Of a DNA stretch of 8,806 nt, positions 5,611 through 8,806 are shown one piece after another. The translations under genes were made by a program, and so were the position numbers. The notes under the pieces were generated by a model. That model saw only the letters and a program-made list of their open reading frames with translations, searched no databases and was not told where the DNA came from. The stretch is from Hyphomicrobiales bacterium (GTDB lineage Bacteria > Pseudomonadota > Alphaproteobacteria > Rhizobiales > SZUA-8): contig QILX01000075.1 of assembly GCA_003232175.1 (NCBI GenBank), positions 1 through 8,806 on the forward strand, given 5' to 3'. Positions within the stretch are counted from its first letter, which is position 1. Every line of letters begins with the position of its first letter.

Positions 5611-5628
5611 TGGTCGGGTAACCGACCA
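5611..5628 (+). repeat. Perfect 7-bp inverted repeat with GNRA-type loop in the kinase leader
   Basis: TGGTCGG (5611-5617), GTAA, CCGACCA (5622-5628). As RNA this would be a stable hairpin closed by a GUAA tetraloop, ending 44 bases before the chosen start codon. No T-tract follows, so it is not an intrinsic terminator. Confidence 0.5.
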
Positions 5629-5672
5629 ACGGTGGCCGAGAGGCCGGCCGCCGGTATGTGATGGGGAATTGT

Positions 5673-8600
5673 GTGAGCCGACATCCGCACGATGAACTTC
5701 GCGCCCTGGAGCGCCGGGCCGAACCGGCTTGGCTTTGGGATGCCGACCGGAACCGGCTGGTTTGGGCCAATCGGGCCGGGCTGGCCTTCTGGGGCGAAGC
5801 CACGGTTCTGGACCTCATCGACCGGCGCCTTGATGAACGTGACGCCGCGGTCATCCGCATGGCCGCCCTTGTCACCACCCTGGAACCCGGCGCGGATTCG
5901 GTTCAACACCTGGTTTTTGAAATCAGCGGACACACCGAAGCCGTGCAGATGAATTGCCGGCGCATCATTCTTGAAGATGGGCGCCCCGGCCTGCTGGTTG
6001 TGCGCATAGCCGATGCTGCCGATGGACCGGCACCGGAGGAAACCCGTACCAGCCTTTTGGAAGCCGTGGTTGACCAGATGCCAGCCGCGGTGGTCATTTT
6101 CGATCGCCATGGCAGCCTGCTTTATCAAAACCAAGCGGCCCGCAACGAGCTGACCTCCGCCCCGGCTGAAAGCAGTCCAGCGGCCCTAGAGGAGGAGACA
6201 CCTGTCAGCGGCGGCCTGCTTGCCGCCTGGCTCGGCGACGCTGTGAAGGCCGATGAGCTGATGTCGCTCACCCTGAGCCGCGGCAGCGTCTCCGAAGCGG
6301 TAATCCTGCAGACCAAATTCGGTGCCCGCGCCCACCGCATCAATGCCAGACGCCTGGCGGCCCCGGTGGTCGGCCGACTGGCCGTCTTTATGGTCTTTGA
6401 GGACATCGAGGATCGTCGCCGCCAGGAACACCGTCAGGCCGAGGCCCTGGCGGCGATCGAAGCGGTACTCGGGGCCGCCGACGCCACATTTGAGATCGAT
6501 GCCGAAGGCCGCCTGGTGGACTTCGGCGGTGCCGCGCAACGGGTCTTTGGCAACGGTATCGGCGTGTTGCTGGGCACCGAATGGGACGATGTGCTGGCGG
6601 CACTTGAGGTCGAGGGTGCAGTACCGTTCTCACAACGCCGTTCACAGCCAGGGCCATGGCGCGAAATTCTTAGCCCGTCGACCGCCGGAGCGCAGGCTCT
6701 GGCGGTCTCCGCCATGCCGGTCATCAAGCCCGATGGCAGCTTTGATGGCTATCGCGGACTGGTTCTGGCCCTGGAGCCAACGTCTTTGCCGTCAATAGCT
6801 GATCCAGGCACTGAAACTAAAACCAGCACCCCCGGAGCGCCGGCGACAAACGATGAAGCTGAATTTCTGGCTGACCTTCAAAAGGACCAACCGGTCGGCG
6901 AGCCAGGGGAAAAGCCCAATGATGCCGTCGGCGGCCCCAACCGGCCGGACGTAGAACCAAGCGGCGACACGGCAAAGAGCGGCAAGGTCGGCCGCGACGA
7001 TGCCGCAACGTTCACGGCCATTGCCCAGGCTCTGGATTCGGCCCGCAAGCCGGTCAAGGCGCCATCCCCCGAGGCCCTTGCCTCAGGTGCCGCCACGCTC
7101 CGGGTGGTTGGCGGGGTCGAAGCCTTAAGCCCGGACCAGCCTCCAACGGTTTCAGACCCGGATTTGAAAACGGTCTCAGATGGCGGGAAGGATTTACCCA
7201 AAATCAGCGACGCCGCCCGGGCACTCCTGGAAACCGGCAAACCGACTCTCATCCACCGTCATTTTGTTATATTGGATGCCAACGAAATGCTGGCCCGTCT
7301 TCTGGGTCACGATACTGTCCGATCTCTACTGCGTGATACCAACCTGTTGAACCTGATGCCGGACGAACGCGCCAAGTTGTTCAGCCTGCAAAGCCGGTTT
7401 GACGATCGCGATATCCCGCAATTTGGCCGTATCGACAAAATCCTGCTGAAAGCCCGTAAGAAGGACCGCACGACGCTAAACATTCAGGCAAGTTTCGAAG
7501 AAGTTCAGCTTGACGGCACCACCGCGATCAGGGTCGTGGCTGAAGAGGCCAAGGCGCCCCCTGACGTCACATCGAGGCCGCTTGAAACCGGCGCCACTTC
7601 GGGCAGCGCCGCACTTTCCGCCTCCGTCGCCCGTGAAACCGAACTTCGAGCTGTCATCAATACCGCGGCGGACGGGATAGCCACCGTCGATGTCAATGGC
7701 CGCATCATCACCTTGAACGCCAGCGCCGAGGCGATTTTCGCCGTTGAAGCGCCGGTGGTGGTGGGGCAGAAATTCGAAGACCTTTTCACGGCTCAAAGTG
7801 CTGAAACAATCAGGGGTTACATATCCTCCATCACCGCAGACCAGCCGGCCCGCCTTCACCGTGAAGGCCATGAAGTCAGCGGCAAGCGGCCTGGCGGGGG
7901 AGATATGCCGTTATTTGTTACTATCGGCCGGATGAATGTCGCGGACGGGCTGCAATATTGCGCCGTCATCCGCGATATTTCGCAATGGAAGGAAACCGAA
8001 GAGGGCTTGCGTCTCGCCAAGGAGCGGGCGGAGGAGGATTCGGCCAAGAAATCTGAATTCTTGGCGCGTATCAGCCATGAACTCAGAACGCCGTTGAACG
8101 CTATAATCGGATTTTCCGAAGTGATGAGCGAAGAAAAATTCGGCCCCATCGCCAACGACCGGTATAAAGGCTATCTCAATGATATCCGCTCCAGCGGCGA
8201 CCATTTGTTGTCATTGATCAACGACCTGCTGGATCTTTCCAAGATCGAAGCCGGCAAACTCGAACTCAATTTCACCTCCGTCAATGTCGCCCGAATTATC
8301 GAACAGGGCATGACGATTATTCAGCCCCAGGCCGCCCAGGCGCAGGTGATTGTCCGGGTCAGCCTGCCGGACCATCTGCCACCCGTGGTTGCTGATGAAC
8401 GGTCATTGCGTCAGATCGTGCTTAACCTGTTGTCAAATGCGGTCAAGTTCACTCCCGCCGGCGGTCAGGTCATCTTGTCCGCCGTGGTCGACGATAAGGG
8501 CCGTCTGCAGGTCAGAGTGCGAGATACAGGCATCGGCATGTCCCCCGACGAGATCGACCGGGCAATGGAGCCATTCCGACAGATCGAAACCCTGGGCCAG

Positions 8601-8747
8601 ACCGACCACACCGGGACCGGCCTTGGCCTGCCGCTGACCAAAGCGCTGACTGAAGCCAACCGGGCCGAATTTTTGATCGAAAGCACACCAAGCGCTGGCA
8701 CCCTGGTCCACATCACCTTCCCCACCAACCGGGTTCTGGACGGCTGA
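5673..8747 (+). CDS. Multi-PAS sensor histidine kinase, PdhS/PleC-like
   Basis: The kinase has 1024 residues from the GTG at 5673, chosen because GGGGA lies five bases before it. ATG 5661 and GTG 5658 are in-frame alternatives without a ribosome binding site. No membrane span or signal peptide is seen, so it is cytoplasmic. PAS-like segments are at about 10-115 (PAWLWDADRNRLVWANRAGL), 127-245 (AAVVIFDRHGSLLYQNQAA), 257-366 (weaker), 511-625 and 655-770 (ADGIATVDVNGRIITLNASA). Residues 369-510 are a Pro/Ala/Asp-rich, probably disordered linker. The catalytic core is intact: His802 in SHELRTPLNA, Asn922 in NLLSNAVKF, Asp951 in DTGIGM, and the G-box from Gly981 (GTGLGLPLTKAL). There is no receiver domain. 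The core, including RYKGYLNDI, LINDLLDLSKIEAGKL and the ending EANRAEFLIES-x4-GTLVHI, closely resembles PdhS, the kinase of the DivK cell-cycle regulator in Rhizobiales; length also fits. DivK as partner is inferred; another cell-cycle kinase of the PleC/DivJ group is the alternative. Confidence 0.93.
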   Translation: MSRHPHDELRALERRAEPAWLWDADRNRLVWANRAGLAFWGEATVLDLIDRRLDERDAAVIRMAALVTTLEPGADSVQHLVFEISGHTEAVQMNCRRIILEDGRPGLLVVRIADAADGPAPEETRTSLLEAVVDQMPAAVVIFDRHGSLLYQNQAARNELTSAPAESSPAALEEETPVSGGLLAAWLGDAVKADELMSLTLSRGSVSEAVILQTKFGARAHRINARRLAAPVVGRLAVFMVFEDIEDRRRQEHRQAEALAAIEAVLGAADATFEIDAEGRLVDFGGAAQRVFGNGIGVLLGTEWDDVLAALEVEGAVPFSQRRSQPGPWREILSPSTAGAQALAVSAMPVIKPDGSFDGYRGLVLALEPTSLPSIADPGTETKTSTPGAPATNDEAEFLADLQKDQPVGEPGEKPNDAVGGPNRPDVEPSGDTAKSGKVGRDDAATFTAIAQALDSARKPVKAPSPEALASGAATLRVVGGVEALSPDQPPTVSDPDLKTVSDGGKDLPKISDAARALLETGKPTLIHRHFVILDANEMLARLLGHDTVRSLLRDTNLLNLMPDERAKLFSLQSRFDDRDIPQFGRIDKILLKARKKDRTTLNIQASFEEVQLDGTTAIRVVAEEAKAPPDVTSRPLETGATSGSAALSASVARETELRAVINTAADGIATVDVNGRIITLNASAEAIFAVEAPVVVGQKFEDLFTAQSAETIRGYISSITADQPARLHREGHEVSGKRPGGGDMPLFVTIGRMNVADGLQYCAVIRDISQWKETEEGLRLAKERAEEDSAKKSEFLARISHELRTPLNAIIGFSEVMSEEKFGPIANDRYKGYLNDIRSSGDHLLSLINDLLDLSKIEAGKLELNFTSVNVARIIEQGMTIIQPQAAQAQVIVRVSLPDHLPPVVADERSLRQIVLNLLSNAVKFTPAGGQVILSAVVDDKGRLQVRVRDTGIGMSPDEIDRAMEPFRQIETLGQTDHTGTGLGLPLTKALTEANRAEFLIESTPSAGTLVHITFPTNRVLDG

Positions 8748-8806
8748 TACCGGCTGTCACGCTACAGGAATTTTTTAAAACGCTTGAAAATATGTGCTTC
8801 TCTCAT
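8748..8806. other. Region after the kinase; nothing recognised
   Basis: The last 59 bases hold no hairpin terminator and no complete gene. An ATG near 8793 opens a frame to the window end but has no ribosome binding site and cannot be judged. Confidence 0.5.

Larger units (their letters stand above)
5447..5672 (+). other. Leader region of the sensor kinase with regulatory candidates
   Basis: These 226 bases hold no gene. They contain TTAACCAT (5483-5490), a CtrA-like half site; an overlapping dyad CATGC-TT-GCATG (5488-5499); a bulged hairpin (CCTG at 5541-5544 with CAGG at 5557-5560, inner ACC/GGT); and a 7-bp hairpin with a GTAA loop (5611-5628). I found no strong sigma-70 promoter and no terminator for the preceding gene, so read-through from it is possible. 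Confidence 0.5.

Noticed and set aside
5574..6134. 186-codon minus-strand frame opposite the kinase start
   Set aside because: Antisense shadow of the kinase's first PAS region; no domain or start signals.

Overview
The window reads as chromosomal DNA of an alphaproteobacterium, probably Rhodospirillales-like or a neighbouring order. The evidence is a tRNA-His with discriminator A73 and a G1-U72 pair (the alphaproteobacterial pattern), a PdhS/PleC-type multi-PAS histidine kinase, a polyhydroxyalkanoate phasin, and moderately high GC with NTG starts. No phage genes, insertion sequences or CRISPR arrays were found.

Layout from left to right. (1) 1-906, plus strand: the C-terminal three quarters of an acyltransferase-3 family membrane O-acyltransferase whose start lies before the window. 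(2) 3973-931, minus strand: a copper-export module transcribed towards the acyltransferase. It holds a CopA-type P1B-1 ATPase with an N-terminal YHS domain and a heavy-metal-binding domain, a possible tiny single-span membrane peptide in the gap, and a single-haem c-type cytochrome that most likely starts at a TTG behind a near-perfect Shine-Dalgarno sequence. (3) 3974-4353: about 380 bases without an intact gene. They contain a short degraded trace of a histidine-kinase ATPase domain. (4) 5020-4354, minus strand: a phasin gene, its intrinsic terminator, a plausible promoter, and tRNA-His(GTG). (5) 5021-5218: a divergent intergenic region. A perfect 13-bp palindrome with a TGC-N3-GCA core overlaps the predicted phasin -35 element, as expected for a PhaR-type repressor. 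(6) 5219-5446, plus strand: a small conserved soluble protein of 75 residues. (7) 5673-8747, plus strand: a large hybrid-free sensor kinase of about 1024 residues with several PAS-like domains, a long disordered linker and a complete HisKA/HATPase core that closely resembles the PdhS cell-cycle kinases. A CtrA-like half site lies in its upstream region.

Functionally the window is a series of unrelated housekeeping or accessory units: surface polysaccharide modification, copper export with an associated electron carrier, PHA granule coating, a tRNA, and cell-cycle or developmental signalling. The two regions most worth a second look are the copA - small membrane peptide - cytochrome unit and the regulatory DNA in front of the phasin and PdhS-like genes. 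Nothing here clearly amounts to a wholly new system.
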